NCBI GenBank assembly: GCA_018857735.1
Contig: JABMCL010001012.1
Coordinates: 496,001 to 560,000 of the forward strand
From: Alviniconcha marisindica
Taxonomy: Eukaryota; Mollusca; Gastropoda; Provannidae
Direction: 5' to 3'
Length of the DNA: 64,000 nucleotides
The translations under genes were made by a program, and so were the position numbers. How positions within the stretch are numbered: the stretch's first letter is position 1; each line of letters starts with the position of its first letter. The notes under the pieces are model-generated. The model ran no database searches, was not told where the DNA came from, and saw only the letters and a program-made list of their open reading frames with translations. Positions 14,501 to 23,871 of the stretch are shown in pieces.

Positions 14501-16031
14501 TGTGTGTCGTGTGTGTGTGTGTGTGTGTGTGTGAGACGATTGCCTGCCAGCAGGAGGAGCCATCACTGTGGTGCCAGACACACAAGAGCTGTGCCGACGC
14601 CTGGAAGAGAAAATTGCTAACTTGACTCGCATGGGCACCAACCTTCAGCATGAAAATCAAGGTCAGTATTAAGAAATAGTCCATAGTGTGATCAGTATAA
14701 CGCATCTTACATCTGAGAAACAGTCCTCAGTGTGATCAGAGTATAATGCATCTTGCATCTGAGAAACAGTTATTAGTGTGATCAGAGTATAACGCATCTT
14801 ACATGAATACATCTGAGAAACAGTCGTCAGTGTGATCAGAGTATAACGCATCTTACATGAATACATCTGAGAAACAGTCGTTAGTGTGATCAGAGTATAA
14901 CGCATCTTACATCTGAGAAACAGTCGTTAGTGTGATCAGAGTATAACGCATCTTACATCTGAGAAACAGTCGTCAGTGTGATCAGAGTATAACGCATCTT
15001 ACATCTGAGAAACAGTCGTCAGTGTGATCAGAGTATAATGCATCTTACATCTGAGAAACAGTCGTCAGTGTGATCAGAGTATAACGCATCTTACATCTGA
15101 GAAACAGTCGTCAGTGTGATCAGAGTATAACGCATCTTACATGTAAAAGTCATTTTGCATTGCGGTAACTTTAAAACTTTCATTCTGAGTCCTGAGACGT
15201 TTTGGTTTGTGTTTGTAATTATTACGATGTTTTGTTTGTACTACCGGGGCAGTGACTGAGCAAGGGGGAGACAGGAGGGTTAAAATGGGGGGCGAGGGGG
15301 AAGGGCAGGTGACCGGGTGATGGAACGTACAGTGGCGAGGTGTCACAGCTGTTGGTGGCAGTCAAAACCATCTCAGGTGTATTACAGCAGTCACTGGGTG
15401 TCACAGCAGTTGGTGGCAGTCAAAACCATCTCAGGTGTATTACAGCAGTCACTGGGTGTCACAGCAGTTGGTGGCAGTCAAAACCATCTCAGGTGTATTA
15501 CAGCAGTCACTGGGTGTCACAGCAGTTGGTGGCAGTCAAAACCATCTCAGGTGTATTGCAGCAGTCACTGGGTGTCACAGCTGTTGGTGGCAGTCAAAAC
15601 CATCTCAGGTGTATTACAGCAGTCACTGGGTGTCACAGCTGTTGGTGGCAGTCAAAACCATCTCAGGTGTATTACAGCAGTCACTGGGTGTCACAGCAGT
15701 TGGTGGCAGTCAAAACCATCTCAGGTGTATTACAGCAGTCACTGGGTGTCACAGCAGTTGGTAGCAGTCAAAACCATCTCAGGTGTATTACAGCAGTCAC
15801 TGGGTGTCAGAGCAGTTGTCAGCTGTCAGAACATTCTGTAGTGTGGTGGTTGTCAGCTGTCAGAACATTCTCTGTGTATTGCAGCAGTGGCTGGGTGTCA
15901 GAGCAAGTCCCAATGTAACAGGTCAGAATGTTCTCTGGTTTTCAGAGATGGCCCAGCTGATCACGGACCAGGGCCAGAAGCTGGAGGTGGTGAGAAAGAA
16001 CGAACGTCAGATGGCTGGCAACAGAAGGTGA
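244..16031 (+). CDS. CCDC158: CCDC158-like coiled-coil protein, C-terminal part (13 exons, 5' end outside window)
   Basis: Spliced CDS: 244-403, 2543-2741, 3121-3186, 4176-4288, 5544-5702, 6710-6751, 6853-6945, 8875-9063, 9503-9663, 11097-11230, 13750-13908, 14554-14661 (or from 14551), 15946-16031. All introns are GT-AG and every junction phase agrees, giving 555 codons plus TGA. Residues 1 to about 285 are charged heptad-like coiled coil, about 286-490 are Ser/Pro-rich and probably disordered, and a final coil covers about 497-550. I recognise vertebrate CCDC158 by ordered local matches: exon 4 (VADQIQKEITAKR, then LRSKVRRLEEKM), exon 7 (VATLKLRHQLDLKE), exon 9 (ELKTLLSEMRQLI), and exons 12-13 (ELCRRLEEKIANL, then HENQEMAQLITDQGQKL), which match the human C-terminus. 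Human CCDC158 is about 1100 residues, so roughly the N-terminal half is missing on the left. Molecular function is unknown; the protein is reported mainly from testis. The identification is from memory, not from a search. Confidence 0.85.
427..2092. repeat. 34-bp minisatellite, about 49 copies (intron a-b)
   Basis: The unit contains caacaagagttatatagac followed by agtaaga. Variants differ at the junction (gccgct, tagat, gtagctg). It fills about 78% of the intron. Confidence 0.95.
2185..2462. repeat. About 67-bp tandem repeat, 4 copies
   Basis: Each unit contains gagaacaaagaaccacctgg and tgttttaccttgatattacc. It lies 80 bp before exon b. Confidence 0.9.
2543..2741 (+). CDS. CCDC158: CCDC158-like exon b
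   Basis: Acceptor catgcag ends at 2542 and the donor is gtggga at 2742. The exon starts in phase 0 and ends one base into a codon. It encodes a coiled coil (LMEEMGVKSQELTLLQQERD and onward) that includes the ERDKLLAELKESR stretch resembling CCDC158. Confidence 0.85.
3121..3186 (+). CDS. CCDC158: CCDC158-like exon c
   Basis: A 66-bp exon with the same phase at both ends (1-1), flanked by atcttcag and gtgact. It encodes EAERDFKLTHKALRSKDSVD and a short tail. Its length allows in-frame skipping. Confidence 0.8.
3404..4077. repeat. 36-bp minisatellite, about 18 copies (intron c-d)
   Basis: The unit contains gtacaaaggcatttgtgttg then ttatcattatgttttt. The period is divisible by three, so it produces long spurious open frames on both strands. 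Confidence 0.95.
4176..4288 (+). CDS. CCDC158: CCDC158-like exon d
   Basis: Acceptor gttttcag ends at 4175 and the donor is gtggga at 4289. The peptide AVKVADQIQKEITAKRSEVD continues as a coil and is the best-conserved internal block relative to CCDC158. The exon ends in phase 0. Confidence 0.87.
4299..5015. repeat. 33-bp minisatellite, about 21 copies (intron d-e)
   Basis: The unit contains cctttgtctcagggacagtc and acttccct. It begins about 10 bases after the exon d donor. Each unit contains tctcag, a weak acceptor-like motif. Confidence 0.95.
5544..5702 (+). CDS. CCDC158: CCDC158-like exon e
   Basis: Acceptor tgtacag ends at 5543 and the donor is gtgggc at 5703. It holds exactly 53 codons (phase 0-0) and encodes EKLMVERDKDSLKSSLARSL continuing as Leu/Glu-rich coil. 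Confidence 0.85.
5705..5822. repeat. Degenerate 15-17-bp repeat
   Basis: Repeated gggtcatcagtgggcc-like units just after the exon e donor, 7-8 imperfect copies. Confidence 0.75.
6710..6751 (+). CDS. CCDC158: CCDC158-like exon f (42-bp small exon)
   Basis: It encodes LQGLEASLSAIRSL. The acceptor is ccctattag and the donor gtgagt is near-consensus. It is phase 0-0 and separated from the next exon by an intron of only 101 bp. Small size lowers certainty, but both sites are good and the coil register continues. Confidence 0.72.
6853..6945 (+). CDS. CCDC158: CCDC158-like exon g
   Basis: It encodes EAVKCSSTQAQLEQFDQEVA followed by TLKLRHQLDLK, aligning with the end of the long CCDC158 coiled coil. 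The acceptor is tgacgcag. The donor gtactg lies directly against a 54-bp minisatellite. Phase 0-0. Confidence 0.85.
6946..7862. repeat. 54-bp minisatellite, about 17 copies (intron g-h), acceptor-like units
   Basis: The unit runs from acctctcgctctcctcttct through gtgtgccccttctcactgca and g to tcttcacacactc. Almost every unit contains a pyrimidine run, a branch-like ctcac and a cag. It starts directly at the exon g donor. Confidence 0.95.
7868..8140. repeat. About 28-bp degenerate tandem repeat
   Basis: Units alternate around gagtcagggttgtgtgca and ttttaacttgagtcaggg, about 9 imperfect copies. Confidence 0.85.
8360..8835. repeat. About 60-bp minisatellite, 7-8 copies
   Basis: Units contain tgctcaaagccatgcacagt, attctatcagcatcagctgt and tcggcccttt. 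The array ends about 40 bp before exon h. Confidence 0.93.
8875..9063 (+). CDS. CCDC158: CCDC158-like exon h
   Basis: Acceptor tctttttgcag ends at 8874 and the donor is gtgagc at 9064. The 63 codons begin EATQMAHSRSPKVSWVTVHD and become Ser/Thr/Pro/Asn-rich, marking the coil-to-disorder transition. Phase 0-0. Confidence 0.85.
9096..9170. repeat. (CT)n microsatellite
   Basis: About 37 uninterrupted CT units, 33 bases after the exon h donor. Confidence 0.97.
9503..9663 (+). CDS. CCDC158: CCDC158-like exon i
   Basis: The acceptor is gtgttgatag and the donor gtctga is weaker than consensus. The peptide contains ELKTLLSEMRQLIHGQ, resembling the short helix in the CCDC158 tail, and ends KSKPTR across the phase-2 junction. 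Confidence 0.83.
10400..11070. repeat. Degenerate 70-80-bp tandem repeat, about 9 copies (intron i-j)
   Basis: Recurring cctgaaaatgacttcattta, cccctttaaaatggctgt and atactctccctccat blocks with indels. It ends close to the exon j acceptor. Confidence 0.85.
11097..11230 (+). CDS. CCDC158: CCDC158-like exon j
   Basis: The acceptor is ctgtcctcag and the donor is gtgaga. It encodes RKSQSSTPDSANQLNLSAMA and a Ser-rich stretch ending STGTG over the phase-1 junction. Confidence 0.82.
11720..11928. repeat. 69-bp tandem repeat, 3 copies
   Basis: Units begin tatgttaacttgccttgtgg at 11720, 11789 and 11858 and each holds a cgtacgcatgg block. Confidence 0.93.
12133..13065. repeat. 34-bp G-rich minisatellite, about 27 copies (intron j-k)
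   Basis: The unit contains ggctgtgtggagggaggggt and gcagagtgaagaga. G runs on the sense strand recur in every unit. The opposite strand is open for 435 codons, which I regard as spurious. Confidence 0.95.
13750..13908 (+). CDS. CCDC158: CCDC158-like exon k
   Basis: The acceptor is ctgtgttcag and the donor is gtcagt. It encodes a Ser/Pro/Gly-rich linker (SRSSPPSPGRAPYNGSAHWP and onward, ending FGSPFISKG). Phase 1-1, 159 bp. Confidence 0.83.
14283..14532. repeat. (TG)n with (TGCG)n block ahead of exon l
   Basis: Long TG tracts are broken by tcg and by about ten gcgt units. The tract ends about 18 bases before the NAGNAG acceptor of exon l. Confidence 0.95.
14551..14661 (+). CDS. CCDC158: CCDC158-like exon l with tandem (NAGNAG) acceptor
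   Basis: Both possible starts, 14551 and 14554, keep the phase-1 frame, because the acceptor reads ccagcag. The product differs by one residue. It encodes ITVVPDTQELCRRLEEKIAN and LTRMGTNLQHENQ, the start of the conserved C-terminal coil. The exon is 108 or 111 bp and phase 1-1, so it can be skipped in frame. A long TG tract lies immediately upstream and there is almost no pyrimidine tract. Confidence 0.85.
14690..15148. repeat. 46-bp minisatellite, about 10 copies (intron l-m)
   Basis: The unit contains cagtgtgatcagagtataac, gcatcttacatctgagaaac and agtcgt; two units carry a short insertion, atgaatac. Confidence 0.93.
15336..15815. repeat. 57-bp minisatellite, 8 copies (intron l-m)
   Basis: The unit contains gtgtcacagcagttggtggc, agtcaaaaccatctcaggtg and tattacagcagtcactg. 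It degenerates between 15815 and 15940, directly before the last coding exon. Confidence 0.95.
15946..16031 (+). CDS. CCDC158: CCDC158-like last coding exon
   Basis: Acceptor ctggttttcag ends at 15945. It encodes EMAQLITDQGQKLEVVRKNE then RQMAGNRR and TGA at 16029-16031. It matches the terminal coil of CCDC158, which ends similarly close after this helix. Confidence 0.87.
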
Positions 16032-16264
16032 CCAGCGCAACCGCTACTTCAGGCCTGGGCTGAACAATCAAAAGAAACTGCAGCTGCAGGGAAATTGCTA
16101 TATACACTGCTCCTCTGTTCTAAGAAGCTGTCATTCCAAGATCAAAGCTTGTCTCCGTTTCCTCCCTGCGCCATGCGGATGAAAACATTCACTTGTAGAT
16201 CACAGTTTGCCCGTGTTGACCTAGCTATGGCATTACACAGCAGTTCTCACCTCCTGCAAACACT

Positions 16265-16857
16265 GCAGGCACTGAGCTGTGCCCTGAGCCTGCATGTCAC
16301 ATGGAATACAGTCATTGAGCTGTGCCCTGAGCCTGCATGCCACGTGGAATACAGTCACTGAGCTGTGCCCTGAGTCTGCATGCTACATGGAATACAGTCA
16401 CTGAGCTGTGCCCTGAGCCTGCATGCCACGTGGAATACAGTCATTTTGAGCATGCCACATGGAATACAGGCATTGAGCTGTGCCTGCATGCCACATGGAA
16501 TACAGGCATTGAGCTGTGCCTGCATGCCACATGGAGTACAGGCATTGAGCTGTGCCTGCTTGCCACATGGAATACAGGCATTGAGCTGTGCCTGCATGCC
16601 ACATGGAATACAGGCATTGAGCTGTGCCTGCTTGCCACATGGAATACAGGCATTGAGCTGTGCCTGCTTGCCACATGGAATACAGGCATTGAGCTGTGCC
16701 TGCTTGCCACATGGAATACAGGCATTGAGCTGTGCCTGCATGCCACATGGAATACAGGCATTGAGCTGTGCCTGCTTGCCACATGGAATACAGGCATTGA
16801 GCTGTGCCTGCTTGCCACATGGAATACAGGCATTGAGCTGTGCCTGCATGCCACAGG
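16265..16857. repeat. 36-bp minisatellite, about 16 copies (putative 3' UTR)
   Basis: The core unit contains cattgagctgtgcctgcatg and ccacatggaatacag; the first units are longer (about 45 bp, with gccctgagcc). It is open in several frames but has no coding features. Confidence 0.95.
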
Positions 16858-17214
16858 GACTCCTGTGAAGATGGCGGATGATGAAAAGAGTGATACTGAG
16901 GAACCTTTCTGTGGCCTTGATTTTCATTGTCATTTGTAACATTTACAGTCAACAAGGAATCCGTCCAGTTGTATACTAACATTGAATGATTGGTGAATAG
17001 CGTGCCTATTGTGTGAGTGGGATCTTTTCAACATAAGCACAAAAGTAAGCATGTGTAAACATATACACATGCACACGTATGCACGCATGCACACACACAC
17101 ATGCACACACACAGTTTCCTTGTGCAATAGTTGTCGTCAACTTTCAGCAAGACAGCTTTGCCACAGGTGCACTGAGCCCCCATCCCACCCACAGCCCCTC
17201 CCTTCTAGGTATAA

Positions 17215-17695
17215 AGGTATGCACCAGATATTCAGATCTTTCAGCACTCCTTTCATGGTCAGTGCCAGACTGTAACAAAGATATGTACCAGATATTTCAG
17301 CACTCCTTTCATGGTTTGTGCTGGAATGTAAGAAAGATATGTACCAGATCTTTCAGCACTCCTTTCATGGTCAGTGCCAGACTGTAACAAAGATATGTAC
17401 CAGATATTTCAGCACTCCTTTCATGGTTTGTGTTGGACTGTAACAAAAGTATGTACCAGATATTTCAGCACTCCTTTCATGGTTTGTGGTGGACTGTAAG
17501 AAAGTTATGTACCAGATATTTCAGCACTGCCTTCATGGTTTGTGGTGAACTGTAAGAAAGATCTGCACCAGATATTTCAGCACTGCTGTCATGGTTTGTG
17601 TTAGACTGTAACTAAGGTATGTACCAGATATTTCAGCACTGCCATCATGGTTTGTGTTAGACTGTAAGTGTAACTAAGGTATGTACCAGATATTG
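17215..17695. repeat. About 56-bp minisatellite, 8-9 copies
   Basis: Units contain tatgtaccagatatttcagc, actcctttcatggtttgtg and actgtaa. Confidence 0.92.
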
Positions 17696-17699
17696 CATT

Positions 17700-20390
17700 C
17701 TACATCACAGGTGTTGCTGTAAGGAAGAAAAATGAGCACTGCATTCAGTATCAGTTGTGAAATGACTAACCCTAGTTCCTCTTCAGTAAAATGAAGCAGA
17801 CAGAGGGAAGAAGAAAAATTTATGTCTGTGATGAATGGAATAAAAACAAACAAATAGCAACAACAACAACAACAAAAATTCACTAGAAATGTGAGAAAAT
17901 GTCTGTGATGGATGGAATAAAAACAACAACAACAAAATGGCACAAGAAATGTGAACGTGGCACAGGTTGAGTATGGCAGCAGAGTCGCTGGATGTTGAAT
18001 CGGCGTGCATGCAGCCCTTGCACGTAGTCCTACTCCTAGATGTACACAAGTATTTCTGTGATATAAAATGCTGAGGGCCAGGGGCAGGTGTATTTTTAGT
18101 CAATGCTATGATACTGTGAATCAAACTTGTGTAATTGTCACAAGTACTGGTTGGAGCTGATGGCACCTTTAAGCGCGTGAACCAGTTTTGCCAACCGAAA
18201 ATGGCTGAGGCCAAAAGAATGACTAGGCAGGAATAAGGCAGGAAACCTGATACCTGTGGTCTGTATTCTTGCTGTTTGACTCCCACTGCTTCTGAGCCTA
18301 TTGAGCTGCTGCCTGCGAGCAGGTCCGACTCGGACCAGGCAAAAAATTGCGTTGGCAGCGAATGATGCTTCAGAACACCCCCATAATCCTGGCGTGTGAG
18401 GGAAAAACGGCCACCGCCATAATCTTCTGTTGAATTTTTCCTTCTTAGCGCCAGCACCTTTGCACACACTGAGAAGATGGAAGATCATTTAACCGGCAGA
18501 TACCCCTGTGAAGGAAGAATTCTGTCTGCTTCTGGGGTCATGGTGTAATCTACTCAAACCTTACCTCGGCCCCCTCTCCCTCATTTTTTGTTTTTGTTTT
18601 CACTCTAGTATGATATTGTTTAAAGAGAGTTTAAAGAGAGTTTGAGGTCTTCTTTCACTGTCATGCTTGTCTCGTGTGCATAGATGGAGTTAGGCTGGGT
18701 GTTGCCATTATTGTGTTGCATTGTTTATCTTTCCGCTGTGTATTTTCACAGCCAATTTCATGGTAAAATCTGAGAACATTATTTCTTTGATTATTTAGTG
18801 CTGCTGTAATGCTATTACTATTAGTGCTTACCCTCGATTATTGATTCCTGTGCAAACAATAAACACCTTCCTCCCATACACACAAACACACACATGCACA
18901 TGCATGTACACACATACATACACACACTCCCACATGTACAGGCGCATACTCACAGGTGTGTGCATGTGCACGTATGAACAGAAGGTGACAGACTGTGATA
19001 TGTTGGGCATGGGAGAGGGTTGCTTATTCATCCCCTCTACGTTACGTATTTGGTTTACACGTGTGTATGTGTGTGTCAGTCTGTGGTTATTTGGTATGTT
19101 TGATGACTATAACTCATAGAGTATTTTTTATATAGTGACATTTTGGTTTTATCAACACTTTCCCTAACATTGTTGAAAATAAATTAGTAAATTAGTTAAT
19201 ACTGTTAGGGTTTCAGACATTTTTTGGTTTGTTCTGTGGATTAAATTCCACTGTTTATTAGATTAAATAATGTGTTTAGTTGTGACTTTTTCTTTTGTGT
19301 GTTTTTGGGTGAGAAGCTGGAACATTTTTTATTTTGTTTTGTTATATTACTTAAAAAACAAAAATACAATAATATTACTTCTTCAATTGTTACACAAGAA
19401 AAACAAAGAAGAAAATGAGGTTGAAGTGCATAAAATTAATTATTATAACTTCTCGTGTACGAAAGTTTATTTCTGTATATATTGCAGCTTCAAATGGTAC
19501 AGACTATATTGTAGCTTCAAATGGTACAGACTATATTGCAGCTTCAAATGGTACAGACTATATTGTAGCTTCATATGGTACAGACGATGCATTGTCAGTG
19601 TGCATGCAGGGAACTAACTTTCTGGTGACTATGCAATGTATGTATACACACAAACATCTACACCACCCATGTCTATCCCTCTGGCGTGCAATTATTTGTA
19701 TGGTTGTTAGTCATTTTTCAAGTGTATGTATTATTTTATCCCTGGTTAATATTTCATACATACTGATTCAGGTAATTTCCTGTTGTAGTGTACAAAATTA
19801 TTGCTATTATTTGACTATGTAACTGTAACTATTGTTTGACCGTTGTCCACTTTTGCATTGCACTTCCTGTTTGGAATGCAGTTCAGTCTCCAGAAGCCAA
19901 GTTTGCAGACTTGCTGATTTTTTTAATTTTGTTGTTGTTGTTGCTGTCCCCCAGAATTGTTAGTATCTGACATTTTTGTATTGTGTGTGACATGCCTACA
20001 TATTCAAAACTGATACGGACATAGTATGATACATCAACTATTGACAAAATTAATATGATACAGCATTGGAAAATCACTGCTTCACGAGTCTGTCTTTTGA
20101 CAGGAAGTGCAACCCAAAAATGAATAAAGATGAGGTCAGGTGGCAATAATTTTTGGACACTAAGATAGGAAATTACACTGACTGAGTGAATATCTGTATT
20201 TGTATTTACTGCCAGTCCTATCATAATGAAAGATGATATTGGAGGTTTAACCTCATGGTTTGCTGAGTACCGTCCTTGTCATTAATTGTTGGTATTATTT
20301 TTATTTCCAAATCGGTTCATTGTGTTCTAGGACTAACCGAGAAATAAAGTAACAGTTGGTGTTCTCTGTAGTGCCGTCTTCAATCATTTG
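17700..20390. other. Intergenic stretch, no gene seen
   Basis: AT-rich with no coding-like frame I can support. It holds a short CA-rich patch at 18878-18930 and a 27-bp, 4-copy tandem repeat at 19487-19586 (units contain gcttcaaatggtacagacta). Confidence 0.6.
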
Positions 20391-20394
20391 CTTT

Positions 20395-20607
20395 ACACAC
20401 GTGCACGCACGTACGCGCGCGCGCAAACACACACATACACACGAGGCATGCACGCACACACACACACAAGAACACACACACATTCGAGGCACGCACGCAG
20501 ACACACACACGCACGAGGTAAGCACGCACACACACACACGAGGCACGCACGTGCATACACACGCACGCACACACACACACAAAGCACGCACACACACGCA
20601 AGGCACG

Positions 20608-20704
<97 letters not shown>

Positions 20705-20710
20705 GCACAC
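20395..20710. repeat. CA/CG-rich tract and (CT)n microsatellite
   Basis: A gcac/acac mix at 20395-20610 is followed by about 37 CT units (20611-20684) and a CA tract. Confidence 0.95.
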
Positions 20711-20849
20711 ACCCTCCTCGGACGACTTGGTGGTTGGAGAGGTCCACAAGGTGCCAGAGCGTGGGGCCGTTAAGCAGGTGCAGAACTGGCGATGTTTCCG
20801 TCAGCTGCTGTGGTGCCCGAGGCCTGGCAGTTAACGGAGGGTGTGTGGG

Positions 20850-22270
20850 GGGCGGGGGGGTGTAGTGGTCAGTAGTGTACCGTGGGGGTCTTCAGTCAGG
20901 TTAGTCCACAAAACCAACCCCATCGCAAACAAAACAAAAGATACAAAAACATCCAACACAAATTTTCGAAGAGTTAGTCCCTTGAATCTTACCCCTGTTA
21001 TACGAGTGCACAAGGCCAGCACATCTTGGTATCGTCGACCATTCCGTCTAATTATCGATGCCATATGTTTTTTTAAGTCAGTGGTGCTGGGGTGGGTGGA
21101 CAAAAATTATATATATATATCGTACAGGAAGTACTAGTGCCATATGGCAGCAATCTGCATATGCCATGTACCAACTATCATCTCCTAGCTGCTCAACAAG
21201 AGCCAACAATAGAGCCTAGCACTTAACGAAAAAATAAAATAAAAAAAAGGGTGGAGAGAAAATAAAAATAAAGCTGCTACATTAAATCAACATGATTGAT
21301 CCTAACAAACAAAACTGTTGAATACTACTTTTTACATTTTGCCATTGGTTCAGAAAATGGCCTGCTTTAGAGCAAAGTGCAGCGATCGCTTATTACTAAT
21401 GGGGTCAATTAAGAAACTCGACCCACTCTGTTCACCGCATTGTGCCTGTCTCTAGCCACGTGATTAACGCTGTGATGACAGGAAGGAAGTGATTTCCAGC
21501 TCTCCGAGAAAATGTGCCTGCTGATTGGCGTTTTGCGGCCTGTCTGTCAAATCTCGGCGACATGTTCCCTCCACGCCAAATGGCTTGGAATATAAAGCTG
21601 GAACTCCCGTTCCTCCCCACCCTCCAGAGCTGAGGAGCTGTGAGAAAGTCGCGGTGGTCGTCCTGGGCTCCCCGTCCTAACCAGCCGTATGGTTTCCGTG
21701 GACGTAAAGCAACATTGAACCATGCTTCGGCACTGGTCACAGTTTGTCCCTAATATGTCAACCGACATCTGAGGACATTAAGCTCCACATCATCAGCTTC
21801 CTTCCCACCTTCCACTTTTTCTCCCCGGTGTCGTATGTAGTCATTACAAGACGGATGGGCAATGGCAAGTGTGCATGTAAAGGTAGTTGGGGGGATGGGG
21901 AGGGAGGGGGGAGAGTACACTCCGGAGGAAAGGAAAAGCGGCCACGGTTTTTGTAAGCGACCATCCATCCCGAGAAGTAATGATTTGGCTTCTTTCATTG
22001 TTTGGCTTGTTCATTGTGGACACTTTGAGGGCGAAATTGAGCGATCGACGGACCCGATCCCAAACACAATGTCGCCTTTAACTGTCCCCAAAGTGTCTCT
22101 TCCACTGAGGACGCCAGTGCCTCCGATTTTGTGGCGCCAAATTGCTGCCGCGCGCTGATAACGAGGCGGCCTTTGTCGTGTTGACTTTGGTCTGTTTACT
22201 CGGCTTTTAGCTTAGCGGGCAAGACATTTGGTTGTTGCTTTTTGCCCCTGTGTCATTATTTGCCTTGCCC
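20850..22270. other. Intergenic stretch with a dispersed repeat, no gene seen
   Basis: Apart from the inverted dispersed repeat at 21627-21800 I see only short open frames without domain features. Confidence 0.55.
21627..21800 (-). mobile_element. Dispersed repeat A, copy 1 (SINE-like or LINE fragment)
   Basis: The reverse complement matches 60643-60820 closely over about 170 bp (shared blocks: gacatattagggacaaactg, caatgttgctttacgtccac, ttaggacggggagcccagga). A shorter relative lies at 29565-29640. Class unknown; no protein is evident. Confidence 0.7.
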
Positions 22271-22283
22271 ATCCCTCTCTGAC

Positions 22284-23778
22284 TTCCGCTGTGCACTGGT
22301 TGAAGAAGAGAGGCCCATGGAGCTGTGCACTGGTTGAAGAAGAGAGGCCTATGGAGCTGTGCGTTGGTTTAAGAAGATAGGCCTATGGAGCGGTGCGTTG
22401 GTTTAAGAAGATAGGCCTATGGAGCTGTGCGTTGGTTTAAGAAGATAGGCCTATGGAGCTGTGCGTTGGTTTAAGAAGATAGGCCTATGGAGCGGTGCGT
22501 TGGTTTAAGAAGATAGGCCTATGGAGCTGTGCGTTGGTTGAAGATGATAGGCCTATGGATAGGCCTATGGAGCTGTGCGTTGGTTGAAGATGATAGGCCT
22601 ATGGAGCGGTGCGTTGGTTTAAGAAGATAGGCCTATGGAGCTGTGCGTTGGTTTAAGAAGATAGGCCTATGGAGCTGTCGTTGGTTTAAGAAGATAGGCC
22701 TATGGAGCTGTGCGTTGGTTTAAGAAGATAGGACTATGGAGTTGTGCGTTGGTTTAGGAAGATAGGCCTATGGAGCTGTGCGTTGGTTTAAGAAGATAGG
22801 ACTATGGAGCTGTGCGTTGGTTTAAGAAGATAGGCCTATGGAGCGGTACGTTGGTTTAAGAAGATAGGCCTATGGAGCTGCGCGTTGGTTGAAGATGATA
22901 GGCCTATGGATAGGCCTAAGGAGCTGTGCGTTGGTTGAAGAGTAGGCTATGGAGCGTGCGTTGGTTTAAGAAGATAGGCCTATGGAGCTGTGCGTTGGTT
23001 TAAGAAGATAGGACTATGGAGCTGTGCGTTGGTTTAAGAAGATAGGCCTATGGAGCTGTGCGTTGGTTTAAGAAGATAGGCCTATGGAGCGGTGCGTTGG
23101 TTTAAGAAGATAGGCCTATGGAGCTGTGCGTTGGTTTGAAGATAGATAGGCCTTGGAAAGATGCCTATGGAGCTGTGCGTTGGTTAAGAAGATAGGCCTA
23201 TGGAGCGGTGCGTTGGTTTAAGAAGATAGGCCTATGGAGCTGTGCGTTGGTTTAAGAAGATAGGCCTATGGAGGCATGTGCGTTGGTTTAAGAAGATAGG
23301 CCTATGGAGTGTGCGTTGGTTTAAGAAGATAGGCCTATGGAGCTGTGCGTTGGTTTAAGAAGATAGGCCTATGGAGCTGTGCGTTGGTTTAAGAAGATAG
23401 GACTATGGAGTTGTGCGTTGGTTTAAGAAGATAGGCCTATGGAGTGTGCGTTGGTTTAAGAAGATAGGCCTATGGAGTTGTGCGTTGGTTTAAGAAGATA
23501 GGACTATGGAGTTGTGCGTTGGTTTAAGAAGATAGGCCTATGGAGGAGTGCGTTAAGAAGATAGGCCTATGGAGGAGTGCGTTAAAAAGATAGGCCTATG
23601 GAGGAGTGCGTTAAGAAGATAGGCCTATGGAGGGGTGCATTAAGAAGATACGCCTATGGAGGGGTGCATTAAGAAGATACGCCTATGGAGGAGTACGTTA
23701 AGAAGATACGCCTATGGAGGGGTGCATTAAGAAGGTAGGCCTATGGAGGAGTACGTTAAGAAGATAGGCCTATGGCGG
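22284..23778. repeat. 34-bp minisatellite, about 44 copies
   Basis: The unit contains gtgcgttggtttaagaagat and aggcctatggagct. Every unit holds the perfect palindrome ataggcctat. Units shorten to about 26 bp at the right end. Confidence 0.96.
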
Positions 23779-23871
23779 GGTGTCCGCTGTCTGGGTCACT
23801 GCGACAGAGCAGGGTCATTTTTGCCGGATGCTGTAATTCCCCCCGTGTTTTCTCCTCTGACTGGAACACGG

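Larger units (their letters stand above)
16032..18870 (+). other. Putative 3' UTR / 3' flank of the CCDC158-like gene
   Basis: Follows the stop codon. Candidate AATAAA signals are at 17839, 17916 and 18858; which, if any, is used cannot be decided from sequence. The stretch contains the 36-bp and 56-bp arrays listed separately and a short duplication around 17820-17960 that repeats the AATAAA context. Confidence 0.35.

Noticed and set aside
18138..18488. 116-codon minus-strand frame
   Set aside because: No recognisable domain, no splice partners, and an overlapping alternative frame of equal quality.
20850..22270. Possible promoter or first exon near 21590 (aatataaagc)
   Set aside because: A TATA-like string alone, with no downstream coding exon in either direction before large arrays.
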